DNA of 64,000 bases from CAWKEY01 sp963848675 (lineage in GTDB: Bacteria; Pseudomonadota; Gammaproteobacteria; Methylococcales; Methylomonadaceae). The notes under the pieces are model-generated. The model was not told the DNA's origin. It searched no databases and saw only the letters and a list, made by a program, of their open reading frames with translations. Every line of letters begins with the position of its first letter. Positions within the stretch are counted from its first letter, which is position 1. Location of the stretch: NCBI GenBank assembly GCA_963848675.1, contig CAWKEY010000031.1, positions 124,001 through 188,000 of the forward strand, written 5' to 3'. Both the position numbers and the translations under genes were made by a program. Below are positions 14,311 through 23,738 of this stretch, piece after piece.

Positions 14311-16887
14311 ATGCGCATGGATAAATTAACCAGCAAGTTTCAAATGGCTTTGGCCGATGCCCAAAGCCTGGCTCTGGGTAAGGACCACCAGTTTATAGAG
14401 CCGGTGCATGTGCTGCTGGCCTTGCTGGATCAGGACGGCGGCAGCATCAAACCCTTACTGACTCAAATGGGCGTCAACACCCATGCTTTGCGGGCAGAGC
14501 TGGTTAAAGAGCTGGAGCGCATCGCCACTGTCAGTGGTTCCGGTGGTGATGTGCAGATTTCCAACGAATTAAACCGCCTGCTCAATATAACCGACAAACT
14601 GGCGCAAAAGCGACACGACAGTTTTATTTCCAGTGAACTGTTTTTACTGGCCATTTTCGAGGAAAAAGGCCTGTTGCAGGATAGGCTGATAAAAGCCGGT
14701 ATCAGCAAACAAACCGTGGAAAAAGCAATTGACGCCATGCGCGGCGGTCAGCCTGTCGATGATGCCAATGCCGAAGATCAGCGTCAGGCGCTGAAAAAAT
14801 ACACGATTAACATCACCGAGCGCGCAGAGGCGGGCAAGCTCGATCCGGTCATTGGCCGCGATGATGAAATCCGACGCACCATACAGGTGTTGCAGCGCCG
14901 CACCAAAAACAATCCGGTGCTGATCGGTGAGCCCGGCGTCGGTAAAACGGCGATTGTTGAAGGCCTGGCGCAGCGCATCGTTAATGGTGAGGTGCCTGAG
15001 GGCATTAAAGGCAAACAGGTGCTGGCGCTGGATATGGCGGCGCTGATCGCCGGTTCCAAGTTTCGTGGTGAGTTTGAAGAACGTCTGAAAGCGGTTTTGA
15101 ATGATCTGGCCAAGCAGGAAGGGCAGGTGATTCTGTTTATCGACGAATTGCATACCATGGTCGGCGCCGGCAAGGCCGAAGGTTCTATGGATGCCGGCAA
15201 TATGTTGAAACCGGCGCTGGCGCGCGGTGAGCTGCATTGCGTCGGCGCGACCACGCTGGATGAATACCGCAAATACGTCGAAAAAGATGCCGCTCTGGAA
15301 AGGCGTTTTCAGAAAGTCTTGGTCGATGAACCTTCCGTTGAAGATACAATCGCCATCTTGCGCGGTTTAAAGGAAAAATACGAAGTGCATCATGGCGTCG
15401 ATATTACCGATCCGGCCATTGTTGCCGCTGCAACTTTATCTTACCGCTACATTGCCGACCGGCAGTTGCCGGACAAGGCCATTGATTTGATCGACGAGGC
15501 GGCCAGCCGTATACGCATGGAAATCGATTCCAAACCGGAAGAGATGGACAAGCTGGACCGGCGGCTGATTCAATTAAAAATTGAACGGGAAGCGCTGAAA
15601 AAAGAATCCGACGCCGCCTCCAAAAAACGTCTGGAAATGCTGCAAGAGGAGATAGCCGATGTGGAAAAAGACTATTCCGATCTGGAAGAAATCTGGAAAG
15701 CCGAAAAACTGGCCTTACAGGGCACCGCATCGATCAAGGAAAAGCTGGACCAGTCTCGAATAGAGCTCGAAGCCGCCAGCCGTGCCAGTGATTTAACGCG
15801 CATGTCGGAATTGCAGTACGGTATTATTCCGGCGCTGGAAAAACAACTGAATCAGGCGGCGCAGGCGGGAACGCAGAAAATGACCCTGTTGCGCAACAAG
15901 GTGACCGAAGAAGAAATCGCCGAAGTGGTGTCAAAATGGACCGGCATACCGGTTTCCAAGATGCTGGAAGGCGAGCGCGACAAACTGCTGCATATGGAAG
16001 AGGCCCTGGCCAAGCGCGTGATCGGCCAGGAAGAAGCGTTGACGGCGGTCAGTAATGCCATCCGCCGGGCCCGGGCCGGATTATCCGATCCCAACCGCCC
16101 CAGCGGTTCATTTTTGTTTCTGGGCCCTACCGGCGTCGGCAAAACCGAACTGTGCAAGGCGCTGGCCGAATTTCTGTTCGATACCCAGGATGCCATGGTG
16201 CGCATCGATATGTCGGAATTTATGGAAAAACATTCCGTCGCCCGTCTGATAGGTGCGCCTCCGGGCTATGTCGGCTATGAAGAAGGCGGCTATTTGACCG
16301 AAGCGGTCCGGCGCAAACCCTACTCGGTGATTTTGCTGGATGAAGTCGAGAAAGCGCATCCTGATGTCTTTAACGTGTTGCTGCAGGTGCTCGATGATGG
16401 CCGTTTAACCGATGGCCAGGGCCGGACTGTTGATTTTAGAAATACCGTGATCGTGATGACCTCGAATCTGGGTTCCGATCGTATTCAGGAATTGGCGGGC
16501 GAAACGCATTATGCCGAGATGAAGGCAGCGGTTATGGAGATCGTCGGTTTGCATTTCAGGCCCGAATTCATCAATCGTCTGGATGAGTCGGTGGTATTTC
16601 ATCCCTTGGGCCGCGGCCAGATCAGGGCTATTTCCGTCATTCAGATTGAACAGTTGCGCAAGCGCTTGCAGGATCGTGAAATCGGCTTTGAAATAAGCGA
16701 GGCGGCATTGGATAAACTCGGTGAGGCCGGTTTTGATCCGGTCTATGGCGCAAGGCCTTTGAAACGCGCTATTCAGCAGCAACTTGAAAATCCCTTGGCG
16801 CAGGAAATTCTGGCTGGCAGGTTTGCTGCGGGCGACGTCATCAAGGTGGATGTTGACGAAAATGTTATGAGATTTTTGAAGAAATAG
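14311..16887 (+). CDS. clpB: ATP-dependent chaperone ClpB
   Basis: Hexameric AAA+ disaggregase that works with DnaK. The 858 residues show an N-terminal Clp-N domain (residues 1-145), a first AAA+ domain with Walker A GEPGVGKTAI near 206-215 and Walker B VILFIDELH, a middle coiled-coil domain (about 410-525, rich in Lys/Glu/Leu), and a second AAA+ domain with GPTGVGKTEL near 604-613, ending in the D2-small domain (FDPVYGARPLKRAIQ). The coiled-coil insert and the lack of a ClpP-binding loop separate it from ClpA. The start MRMDKL at 14311 is used, with GAGG upstream; MDKL at 14317 is possible. It is controlled by a sigma-32 promoter. Confidence 0.98.
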   Translation: MRMDKLTSKFQMALADAQSLALGKDHQFIEPVHVLLALLDQDGGSIKPLLTQMGVNTHALRAELVKELERIATVSGSGGDVQISNELNRLLNITDKLAQKRHDSFISSELFLLAIFEEKGLLQDRLIKAGISKQTVEKAIDAMRGGQPVDDANAEDQRQALKKYTINITERAEAGKLDPVIGRDDEIRRTIQVLQRRTKNNPVLIGEPGVGKTAIVEGLAQRIVNGEVPEGIKGKQVLALDMAALIAGSKFRGEFEERLKAVLNDLAKQEGQVILFIDELHTMVGAGKAEGSMDAGNMLKPALARGELHCVGATTLDEYRKYVEKDAALERRFQKVLVDEPSVEDTIAILRGLKEKYEVHHGVDITDPAIVAAATLSYRYIADRQLPDKAIDLIDEAASRIRMEIDSKPEEMDKLDRRLIQLKIEREALKKESDAASKKRLEMLQEEIADVEKDYSDLEEIWKAEKLALQGTASIKEKLDQSRIELEAASRASDLTRMSELQYGIIPALEKQLNQAAQAGTQKMTLLRNKVTEEEIAEVVSKWTGIPVSKMLEGERDKLLHMEEALAKRVIGQEEALTAVSNAIRRARAGLSDPNRPSGSFLFLGPTGVGKTELCKALAEFLFDTQDAMVRIDMSEFMEKHSVARLIGAPPGYVGYEEGGYLTEAVRRKPYSVILLDEVEKAHPDVFNVLLQVLDDGRLTDGQGRTVDFRNTVIVMTSNLGSDRIQELAGETHYAEMKAAVMEIVGLHFRPEFINRLDESVVFHPLGRGQIRAISVIQIEQLRKRLQDREIGFEISEAALDKLGEAGFDPVYGARPLKRAIQQQLENPLAQEILAGRFAAGDVIKVDVDENVMRFLKK

Positions 16888-16893
16888 CGTTTG

Positions 16894-16941
16894 GGGAGGC
16901 TGCTGTGCGGGCCTGCACAAACGGCTTCCCTGCGGTTTTTT
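16894..16941 (+). terminator. Probable terminator after clpB
   Basis: GGGAGGCTG (16894-16902) can pair with CGGCTTCCC (16922-16930) over nine positions, including two G-U pairs. A run of six T starts five bases after the stem (16936-16941). It begins 7 bases after the clpB stop codon. Confidence 0.5.
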
Positions 16942-17174
16942 ATCGCGCATGATCGGTGAAAAACCAAAAAACGAGCGAGTGGTTTGCATTATAAAATCCG
17001 CATCAGCTTTTATGGCTGCGAATAGTGACAACTCATGCCCATCGGCGAGAGGCGGGCTATTTGTTGTATTCAGTGAGGCTAACCTTGCCAGGGCATGCAC
17101 CGGGATTTTGCAATGCGCGCAAATCCCGGCTTTAGTTGTCGACAGCGCAGTCTATTTCGCTGCCAAGGGCTTGA

Positions 17175-17579
17175 TTATTTTTTCTCTTTGAGTAAATCGC
17201 GGATTTCGGTCAGGAGTAGTTCTTCTTTCGAGGGGGCGGGCTCTGCAGCCGGTGCAGGTTCTTCTTTTCTCTTCAGGCTGTTGAGAAATTTTATCGCCAT
17301 AAAAATGGCAAATGCAACAATGGTAAAGTCAACGACGGACTGAATGAAATTGCCATAATTCAGGGTTACGGCCGGGGTTTTATCGACGGCCTCTTTGAGG
17401 GTAATGGCGAGATCGGAAAAATCTACTCCGCCGACCAGGAAGCCGATGGGCGGCATGATGACATCAGCCACGAAAGATGACACAATTTTGCCGAAAGCCG
17501 CACCGACGATGATACCCACCGCCATGTCCACAACATTGCCTTTGACGGCAAATTCTTTAAATTCTTGCAATATACTCAT
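17175..17579 (-). CDS. mscL: Large-conductance mechanosensitive channel
   Basis: Homopentameric emergency release channel opened by membrane tension. The 134 residues show the N-terminal amphipathic helix (SILQEFKEFAVKGN), TM1 (VVDMAVGIIVGAAFGKIVSSFVADVIMPP) with its small-residue gate, TM2 (VVDFTIVAFAIFMAIKFLN) and a cytoplasmic helix bundle rich in Glu/Lys. An Ala/Pro-rich linker lies at about 108-120. I use the ATG at 17579 with GAAGGAAAT as ribosome binding site rather than the TTG two codons upstream. The promoter region contains an inverted-repeat element (17631-17776). Confidence 0.95.
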   Translation of the reverse strand: MSILQEFKEFAVKGNVVDMAVGIIVGAAFGKIVSSFVADVIMPPIGFLVGGVDFSDLAITLKEAVDKTPAVTLNYGNFIQSVVDFTIVAFAIFMAIKFLNSLKRKEEPAPAAEPAPSKEELLLTEIRDLLKEKK

Positions 17580-17907
17580 AATCAATTTCCTTCGTTGTTG
17601 TTATTTGGGAACAGATGGTTTTAAAAAAGATGTAACTATTCAGCGCAGTTTGTCATTCCGAGCAAAGCGAGGAATCTTAAGACTCACCGATATTCCAGCG
17701 CTTAATAGATTTCTCCCGATGGTCGAAATGACAGCAAAATCTAGCTTTTTTTGAGAAAAAACGCTGAATAGTTACAAATAGTTTTTATCAAGCTAATGAG
17801 CTTTTATATAAGATCATCGCCTTATTAAGTTGTGGCGGTATGAATTTAATCCGAACAAGGCTGCAGTTGCAAGAAAATTTTCCAACTAGCGCAATACGCA
17901 GATTTTT
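17580..17907. other. mscL upstream region with inserted palindromic element
   Basis: This 328-base gap holds the mscL promoter (minus strand) and, at 17631-17776, two nested inverted repeats described separately. No gene is supported in it. The part from 17777 to 17907 is AT-rich, and nothing was recognised in it. Confidence 0.5.
17631..17776. repeat. Nested inverted-repeat (MITE-like) element
   Basis: The outer arms TGTAACTATTCAGCG (17631-17645) and CGCTGAATAGTTACA (17762-17776) are perfect 15-base inverted repeats. Inside them lies a second imperfect palindrome, 17651-17733, whose ends TGTCATTCCGAGC and GGTCGAAATGACA are partly complementary, with GAGGAATCT and AGATTTCTC further in. The inner unit resembles a short repeat (CATTCCGAGC...GAGGAATCT) that I recall from many bacterial genomes. 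No protein is encoded, which suggests a non-autonomous mobile or REP-type element, possibly one inserted into another. Confidence 0.65.
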
Positions 17908-18315
17908 TTAAAATAGCAAAAAAGATAAGCCGTAAAGCCCTGCCATCAATATTGTTAGCCATTTTATTTTTTCGAATAAAGACAGCTGCTGCCAGGCGGC
18001 GATTTCGGCTGAATAAAAGTTAACAAGCCTTTGCGTAGTGGTGTGATACCAGCGCGGAACGGTTCGAATTAGCTTGTACAGGCCCAATAGGCCAATGGCC
18101 ATAATGATATAAAAAACGATGATTTGAGTTTCATGGAGACCGGTGCCGAAAAGTGTCTCGATGATGATGTCTAGCGCCTCTTCAAGCAACTCGAATAAGA
18201 TAAGGCCGAGCTCGAGCAGTGAGTGGTACAGCCAAAGCACGAGGTCGGGGAATAAAATCAGCAGACCGATTAGGCTTAAGCCGATGATGAATTTTAGATT
18301 ACTGCGAGAAATCAC
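17908..18315 (-). CDS. Hypothetical membrane protein, three helices
   Basis: A 135-residue protein with a basic N-terminus and hydrophobic segments near residues 8-30, 65-82 and 117-135, separated by an acidic stretch (ELLEEALDIIIETL) and a basic loop (RTVPRWYHTTTQRLVNFY). I do not recognise the family. Its hydrophobic C-terminus (LMAGLYGLSFLLF) ends directly at the stop. It is transcribed away from the neighbouring deaminase gene. Confidence 0.65.
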   Translation of the reverse strand: MISRSNLKFIIGLSLIGLLILFPDLVLWLYHSLLELGLILFELLEEALDIIIETLFGTGLHETQIIVFYIIMAIGLLGLYKLIRTVPRWYHTTTQRLVNFYSAEIAAWQQLSLFEKIKWLTILMAGLYGLSFLLF

Positions 18316-18594
18316 CTACAATCCCCTGAACAATTGATCTATCGGTTATGTCGATGTTGCCGTTTTCAGCCGGACTAATAGTGTTTCGGCTCGAATACGA
18401 AGAGCAAGGATTTAAAGCTTTTCGGAGTGACGTTCATTTTGTCAGGGAGGAGCTGTTTGTTTCATTGTGGACATAAGCAGCAACAGGGAAGTTTTTCGGA
18501 TTAAAATAGCTTTAAAAAGAAGGATTGTCCAGTGCTTAACGCCCGGGTTTAATGCTGGATAATCAAACACTGTAATGTTTCAACGGGATTATTG

Positions 18595-19065
18595 ATGAAT
18601 ACTGAAGACTATATGCGCAGAGCCATTGAGCTGGCTTTACAAGTGCCCGAGTTTCCTTTTGGCGCGGTTATTGTGCGGCGTTCATCCGGCGAGATAATCG
18701 CGGAAGGCTTTAATCAGTCGGCGATCAATCCAACCCTGCACGGCGAGATGGTCGCCATTAACCAATGCGCAACACGCCATCACCTGGCCGATTGGCGTGA
18801 ATTGGATTTGTACACAACTGCGGAGCCTTGTCCGATGTGTCAAGGCGCTATTGAATGGGCCGGCATTAAGACGGTTTACTATGGAACCTCTATCCCGTAT
18901 TTGCAAAAACACAACTGGTGGCAAATTAACATACGCGCCGTTGAAGTGATTGCGCAAACCTCTTTTCGTAACAGCCGGATTATCGGCGGCATTTTAGAGG
19001 CAGAGTGCAACGCCCTGTTTGATCACGCGCCCCGCGGTGTGTTTCATCAGCCGGTTTTGACTTAG
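18595..19065 (+). CDS. Nucleoside/tRNA deaminase family protein
   Basis: A 156-residue zinc-dependent deaminase of the cytidine/deoxycytidylate deaminase superfamily. The metal site is clear: HGEMVAIN (His and catalytic Glu) and EPCPMCQGAI (two Cys ligands). The overall arrangement is that of guanine deaminase or TadA-like proteins, with FPFGAVIV near the N-terminus. It lacks the extended TadA C-terminus I would expect, so guanine or another free-base deaminase is at least as likely. The ATG at 18595 is preferred to the TTG one codon upstream. Confidence 0.8.
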   Translation: MNTEDYMRRAIELALQVPEFPFGAVIVRRSSGEIIAEGFNQSAINPTLHGEMVAINQCATRHHLADWRELDLYTTAEPCPMCQGAIEWAGIKTVYYGTSIPYLQKHNWWQINIRAVEVIAQTSFRNSRIIGGILEAECNALFDHAPRGVFHQPVLT

Positions 19066-19109
19066 CAGTAGGGACATTAACTTTCTTAAATGGCGCCAAT
19101 GTCTACTTC

Positions 19110-19144
19110 CTGTCATAAAAGAGTCATATGCGGCCGGTTACAAT
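19110..19144 (+). promoter_or_regulatory. Pho box and minus-10 of phoB
   Basis: CTGTCAT (19110-19116), four A residues and GAGTCAT (19121-19127) match the PhoB-binding Pho box (CTGTCAT, A/T-rich spacer of four, CTGTCAT) in 12 of 14 half-site positions. Eleven bases downstream lies TACAAT (19139-19144), a good minus-10, as in PhoB-activated promoters where the box replaces the minus-35. The predicted start is near 19151, 27 bases before the phoB ATG. It suggests autoactivation under phosphate starvation. Confidence 0.75.
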
Positions 19145-19177
19145 ACCCAGTTGTATTATTCGCTAAAAAATTTAATT

Positions 19178-19870
19178 ATGACTAAGCTTACTATCCTGGT
19201 TGTCGAAGATGAAGATGCTATCAGAGCCATGCTGATGATGGTGCTGGAGCAGGCGGGTTTTAGCGCAATCGCCGCTGCTGATGCGGAAGATGCGCAGAAA
19301 ATCGTTCATGAAAATCTGCCGGATTTGATCCTGCTGGACTGGATGTTGCCGGGTATCAGCGGTGCCGAATGGGCCAGACGCTTGAAGAAAGAGCAAAGTT
19401 ACCGGGAACTACCGATAATCCTGTTGACGGCGCGCGGTGAGGAAGAAGATAAGGTCAAAGGCCTGGAAATAGGCGCCGATGACTATATGACCAAGCCGTT
19501 CTCTCCCAAAGAACTGGTGGCGCGGATTCGTGCCGTATTGCGCAGAAGCGGCAAAATGCAAGGGCTTGCGCAAATTGTATTGGGTGATTTGGTACTCGAT
19601 ACCGAGCAGCACCGGCTTAGTATCGGTGAGCGGCAGCTGGATGTGAGTCCGACCGAGTTTCGCTTGATGCAATTTTTCATGACCCATCCCGATAAGGTCT
19701 ATAACCGGACACAACTGCTGGATCAGGTGTGGGGGCGCAGTGTCTATATTGAGGAACGCACGGTGGATGTGCATATCCGGCGTTTAAGAAAAATTCTCGG
19801 TGAGTACGGCAAAGAGGACTTAGTGCAGACGGTTCGCGGCTTTGGTTACAGATTTTCACTGATGGATTAG
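19178..19870 (+). CDS. phoB: Phosphate regulon response regulator PhoB
   Basis: OmpR-type response regulator activated by PhoR. The receiver domain covers about residues 1-120, with the acidic pocket VVEDED, phospho-acceptor Asp54 in LLDWMLPG and the Lys in MTKPFSPKELVARI. The C-terminal winged helix ends RTVDVHIRRLRKIL...VRGFGYRF. The segment RTQLLDQVWG is typical of PhoB. I chose the ATG at 19178 (MTKLTILVVEDED) because it fits the family; the frame is open upstream to 19151. phoR follows after 5 bases. No pst transporter genes are nearby. Confidence 0.93.
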   Translation: MTKLTILVVEDEDAIRAMLMMVLEQAGFSAIAAADAEDAQKIVHENLPDLILLDWMLPGISGAEWARRLKKEQSYRELPIILLTARGEEEDKVKGLEIGADDYMTKPFSPKELVARIRAVLRRSGKMQGLAQIVLGDLVLDTEQHRLSIGERQLDVSPTEFRLMQFFMTHPDKVYNRTQLLDQVWGRSVYIEERTVDVHIRRLRKILGEYGKEDLVQTVRGFGYRFSLMD

Positions 19871-19875
19871 GTTGT

Positions 19876-21153
19876 ATGGGAGTTTGGCAAAAAGAGATAG
19901 GTATTACCCTGCTGCTGCTTATGGTGGCCTTGATTACAGGCTGGATGAGCGGGCACATTTTGTTTTTTCTGTTCTTGCTGACACTGGGCTTGCTAATTTG
20001 GCAGTTATTTCAGATTGGCCGGTTTGAAAAGTGGATACAGACCGGAGGCAAGAAGACATATCCTGAAACCACGGGCATTTGGGAAGAAATTTATTACCAT
20101 GTGTACCGCATCAAGAAGAACGATAAGCGCCGCAAGAAGAAGCTCAGCAAAATGATTGACCAATTCCGCAAGTCAACAGAAGCCTTGCCGGATGCGGCAG
20201 TTGTGCTGGGCGGCCACGATGAAATTGAGTGGACAAACAAGGCGGCCAGGGAAGTGCTGGGTTTGCAGCAATCGGATAAGGGCCAGCGTATTCCCAACCT
20301 GATTCGTTTTCCAGAATTCATCCGTTATCTTAGATCCGGCAATTATCAGGAGGCGGTGATTGTGCCTTCGCCTGTCGATAGCGGGATTACCCTGGCTGTG
20401 CGCATTGTCTCTTACGGCGCTGGTTTGCGCTTGCTGCTGGCTCAGGATGTGACGCAACTCAAAAGAATGGAACGCATGCGCAAGGATTTTGTAGCCAACG
20501 TTTCGCATGAGCTTAGAACCCCGTTGACGGTATTAAAAGGTTATCTGGAAACCTTGCAGGACATGGATGACGGGCAGTCGCCGCTATTAAGCCAATCTTT
20601 CCAGCAAATGCAGGATCAGACCGAGAGGATGCAGCATTTGGTTGATGATCTGTTATTGTTGACGCGTCTGGAAACCCAGCAGAAAAAGCCGCAGTGCGTC
20701 GATGTGCCCGATTTGTTAAGCCAGATTTGCAAGGAAGGCGATACCCTGAAACAGGCGGCACGAAGAATCGAATTAACGCTGGAAACAGATGCTCATATTA
20801 ATGGTGATGAGCAGGAGTTGCGCAGCGCCTTCACCAATTTGCTCGGCAATGCGCTCAAGTATTCACCGGAAAATTCCCTGGTAACCGTGCGCTGGTACCG
20901 GAGCCAAGACGCCATAGTGCTGGCGGTGAAAGATCAGGGCGAAGGCATAGCCGCCAAGGATATTCCGCGGGTTACCGAGCGCTTTTACCGCGTAGAGGTC
21001 AAACGTACCCCGAAGGTAAACGGTACCGGCCTGGGGTTGGCTATTGTCAAGCATGTGCTGATGCGACATGATGCACGCTTGAATATTGACAGCGAACTGG
21101 GCAAGGGCAGTTGTTTCAGTTGCCATTTTCCGGTTGCTCGGGTTTGTCACTAG
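19876..21153 (+). CDS. phoR: Phosphate regulon sensor kinase PhoR
   Basis: Membrane histidine kinase paired with PhoB. Of its 425 residues, the N-terminal 10-50 form two closely spaced helices with almost no periplasmic loop, as in PhoR. Next come a Lys/Arg-rich linker and a PAS domain (about 95-190). The HisKA domain has phospho-acceptor His211 in VSHELRTPLTVLKGYLETL, and the ATPase domain has the N box (NLLGNALKYSPEN), G1 (DQGEGI) and G2 (GTGLGLAIVKH). Directly downstream of phoB. Confidence 0.94.
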   Translation: MGVWQKEIGITLLLLMVALITGWMSGHILFFLFLLTLGLLIWQLFQIGRFEKWIQTGGKKTYPETTGIWEEIYYHVYRIKKNDKRRKKKLSKMIDQFRKSTEALPDAAVVLGGHDEIEWTNKAAREVLGLQQSDKGQRIPNLIRFPEFIRYLRSGNYQEAVIVPSPVDSGITLAVRIVSYGAGLRLLLAQDVTQLKRMERMRKDFVANVSHELRTPLTVLKGYLETLQDMDDGQSPLLSQSFQQMQDQTERMQHLVDDLLLLTRLETQQKKPQCVDVPDLLSQICKEGDTLKQAARRIELTLETDAHINGDEQELRSAFTNLLGNALKYSPENSLVTVRWYRSQDAIVLAVKDQGEGIAAKDIPRVTERFYRVEVKRTPKVNGTGLGLAIVKHVLMRHDARLNIDSELGKGSCFSCHFPVARVCH

Positions 21154-21256
21154 CTTGCGGAAAGTACATACCTGCTTTGATGTCTCTTTACTAAAATCCC
21201 TAACAATTACAAAGATGGCATCCACGCCCCCCCTAATAAAGTAACGGAGAAATAAA

Positions 21257-21850
21257 ATGAAAGAATTGACCAAACGGCTGATGAATTATTGTCTGATCGG
21301 AATTCTGGCGGTAATTCCTATCGTTATTGTTTTACAGATCATCATTTTCGTACGAGACCGGGTTTCTGATTTGTTTCAAATGGTTTACGGTTATTCGGAT
21401 AATTACCTCTATACCATGCTGTTTTTTGCGGTCAGTTTTATCATTCTGGTAACGATAGGCCATAAAATCGCCAAGGAAGGCCGCTTTTGGGTCATTGCCG
21501 GCTTTGATCACGTTATCGGAAAGATTCCCTTGTTGAACACGGTTTACCGGGTAATGAAAAAACTGATCAACATGTTTTCATCACATGAACAGAGAATCGC
21601 CAAGGAAGTGGTTTACGTTGAATATCCCAAAGACGGTGTTTGGGTGCCCGCCTATGTCACCAACAGGCACGAGGACAAGTACATTCTTTTTGTGCCGACT
21701 TCACCCAACCCCACCTCCGGATTTACTGTCATTGTGGATAAAGAAAAAGTAGTCAAATCAGACATGAATATTGAAGAAGCAACCAGTTTTATTGTAAGTG
21801 TCGGAGTTGACTATAATAAAGCTGCAGAAGCCAATAAGTTGTCCCGTTGA
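21257..21850 (+). CDS. DUF502 family membrane protein
   Basis: A 197-residue protein of the DUF502 family. Two transmembrane helices are near residues 12-32 (CLIGILAVIPIVIVLQIIIFV) and 50-72, followed by a soluble C-terminal part with the family stretch FVPTSPNPTSGF and a preceding KIPLLNTVYRVMKKLINMF. Function is unknown; related plant proteins are called COV/LCV-like. GGAG lies upstream of the start. It stands alone between phoR and argS. Confidence 0.88.
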   Translation: MKELTKRLMNYCLIGILAVIPIVIVLQIIIFVRDRVSDLFQMVYGYSDNYLYTMLFFAVSFIILVTIGHKIAKEGRFWVIAGFDHVIGKIPLLNTVYRVMKKLINMFSSHEQRIAKEVVYVEYPKDGVWVPAYVTNRHEDKYILFVPTSPNPTSGFTVIVDKEKVVKSDMNIEEATSFIVSVGVDYNKAAEANKLSR

Positions 21851-21973
21851 AAAACACAGGGTGGCTCATTTTGCCGGAGACATGTTTGGCAGCCTTTCGT
21901 TTAAATGGATAATCGATTATTTTTCATGGATAATGTCCGGCTGTTTATCTGATCAAAATTCCGCAGTGAAGCA

Positions 21974-23734
21974 ATGAAACAAAAAATACAGGAACTTATC
22001 CAGCAAGCGCTTGAAACCCTCAGGGCAGACGGAGTTATCGGACAGGAAATGCGCCCGAACATTACCGTCGAACGGGCTCGAGACCCTCAGCACGGGGATT
22101 TTGCATCAAATTTGGCGCTCATTTTGGCCAAGCCGGCGGGTTTAAGTCCCCGGGCCATGGCGGAAAAAATTGTTGCCGCTCTGCCACTGGACAAGGCTGT
22201 TATTAAAGTTGAACTGGCCGGGCCGGGATTTATCAATTTTTTTATCGACCGCAAAGCCCAATATCAGATTATCAAACAGATCCATAGCGAAGGCCAGTAC
22301 TTTGGCTTAAGCCAGGCCGGTGCCGGCAAAAAAGTTCAGGTTGAGTTTGTGTCGGCTAATCCGACTGGTCCTTTGCATGTGGGGCATGGCCGTGGCGCTG
22401 CATACGGTTCGGTGGTGGCCGATTTATTGGCAGCGGTCGGCTTTGATGTGCATCGTGAATATTACGTTAATGATGCCGGCCGGCAGATGGATATACTCGC
22501 TACCAGTATCTGGTTGAGATATCTGGAGGAATGCGGTGAGGTGATGCATTTTCCAAGCAATGGCTATCGCGGTGAATATGTGCGTGAAATTGCCTGGAAC
22601 ATCCATAAAAGCGCCGAGAATGAATACCGCCGGCCGATAGAGCTGGTGCTGGAAGACATCCCGGAAGATGAGCCGCAAGGCGGCGATAAGGAAGCTCATA
22701 TTGATGCGCTGATAGCCCGCGCCAAGACACTGCTGGGTTCTGCTCTGTACCGGGATTTCTTTCAGATGGGGCTGGATACCATTCTTGAGGATATCAGGCT
22801 TGATCTGCAAGAATTCGGTGTTAATTATCAGCAATGGTTCTCCGAGCGGCAGTTGCTGGACGATGGTTCGGTGCAAAAAACCTTGGCACGTTTACGCGCT
22901 AGCGGCCACTTGTACGAACAGGACGGGGCTACCTGGTTTGCATCCGCCAAGCTGGGTGATGAAAAAGACCGAGTAGTGATCCGCGATAATGGGCAGCTCA
23001 CTTATTTTGCATCGGATATTGCCTATCACATGAACAAGCTGGATCGAGGCTTTGATCAGATCATTAATATCTGGGGCGCCGATCACCACGGCTACATACC
23101 CCGGGTCAGAGCAGCCATGCAGGCCTTGGGTGCCGACGAAAGCCGGTTAAAAATATTGCTGGTGCAGTTTGCCGTGCTATACCGCGGTGAAGAGCGGGTG
23201 CAGATGTCCACGCGCTCCGGTGAGTTTGTCACCCTGCGGCAATTGCGGAATGAAGTCGGTAAAGATGCGGCGCGGTTTTTTTACGTGATGCGCCGTTCAG
23301 AGCAGCATATGGATTTTGATCTGAAACTGGCAACCTCAAAAACCAATGAAAATCCAGTGTTTTACGTCCAGTATGCCTATGCCAGAATTTGCAGTGTCTT
23401 GCGCCAGCTCGATGAAAAAGGCTGGGAAAGGGACTTGCTGCTGGGAATGGAAAGCCTGGATAAATTGACGGAAGACCATGAAATCAACCTGGTTGGGACT
23501 TTGACGCGTTATCCTGAAACGCTCGAAAGAGCCGCGCTGCAGCATGAGCCGCATTTGTTGATCCACTATCTGCGCGAGTTAGCACAGGAGCTGCATACTT
23601 ATTATAATGCCCATCAGTTTCTGGTCGAAAATGCCGAGATCCGCGATGCACGTCTTAGTCTGATTTGCGCAGTAAAACAAGTATTAGCCAATGGATTGGG
23701 TTTGTTGCATATCAATACGCCTGAAGCAATGTAA
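21974..23734 (+). CDS. argS: Arginyl-tRNA synthetase
   Basis: Class I synthetase charging tRNA-Arg. Of 586 residues, the N-terminal about 1-100 form the ArgRS-specific Add-1 domain. The HIGH-type motif is HVGHGRG within SANPTGPLHVGHG. The KMSKS site is represented by QMSTRSGEFVTL, the Lys-lacking variant common in ArgRS. The C-terminal anticodon-binding domain ends with VLANGLGLLHI. Full length and intact. Confidence 0.97.
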   Translation: MKQKIQELIQQALETLRADGVIGQEMRPNITVERARDPQHGDFASNLALILAKPAGLSPRAMAEKIVAALPLDKAVIKVELAGPGFINFFIDRKAQYQIIKQIHSEGQYFGLSQAGAGKKVQVEFVSANPTGPLHVGHGRGAAYGSVVADLLAAVGFDVHREYYVNDAGRQMDILATSIWLRYLEECGEVMHFPSNGYRGEYVREIAWNIHKSAENEYRRPIELVLEDIPEDEPQGGDKEAHIDALIARAKTLLGSALYRDFFQMGLDTILEDIRLDLQEFGVNYQQWFSERQLLDDGSVQKTLARLRASGHLYEQDGATWFASAKLGDEKDRVVIRDNGQLTYFASDIAYHMNKLDRGFDQIINIWGADHHGYIPRVRAAMQALGADESRLKILLVQFAVLYRGEERVQMSTRSGEFVTLRQLRNEVGKDAARFFYVMRRSEQHMDFDLKLATSKTNENPVFYVQYAYARICSVLRQLDEKGWERDLLLGMESLDKLTEDHEINLVGTLTRYPETLERAALQHEPHLLIHYLRELAQELHTYYNAHQFLVENAEIRDARLSLICAVKQVLANGLGLLHINTPEAM

Positions 23735-23738
23735 AACA

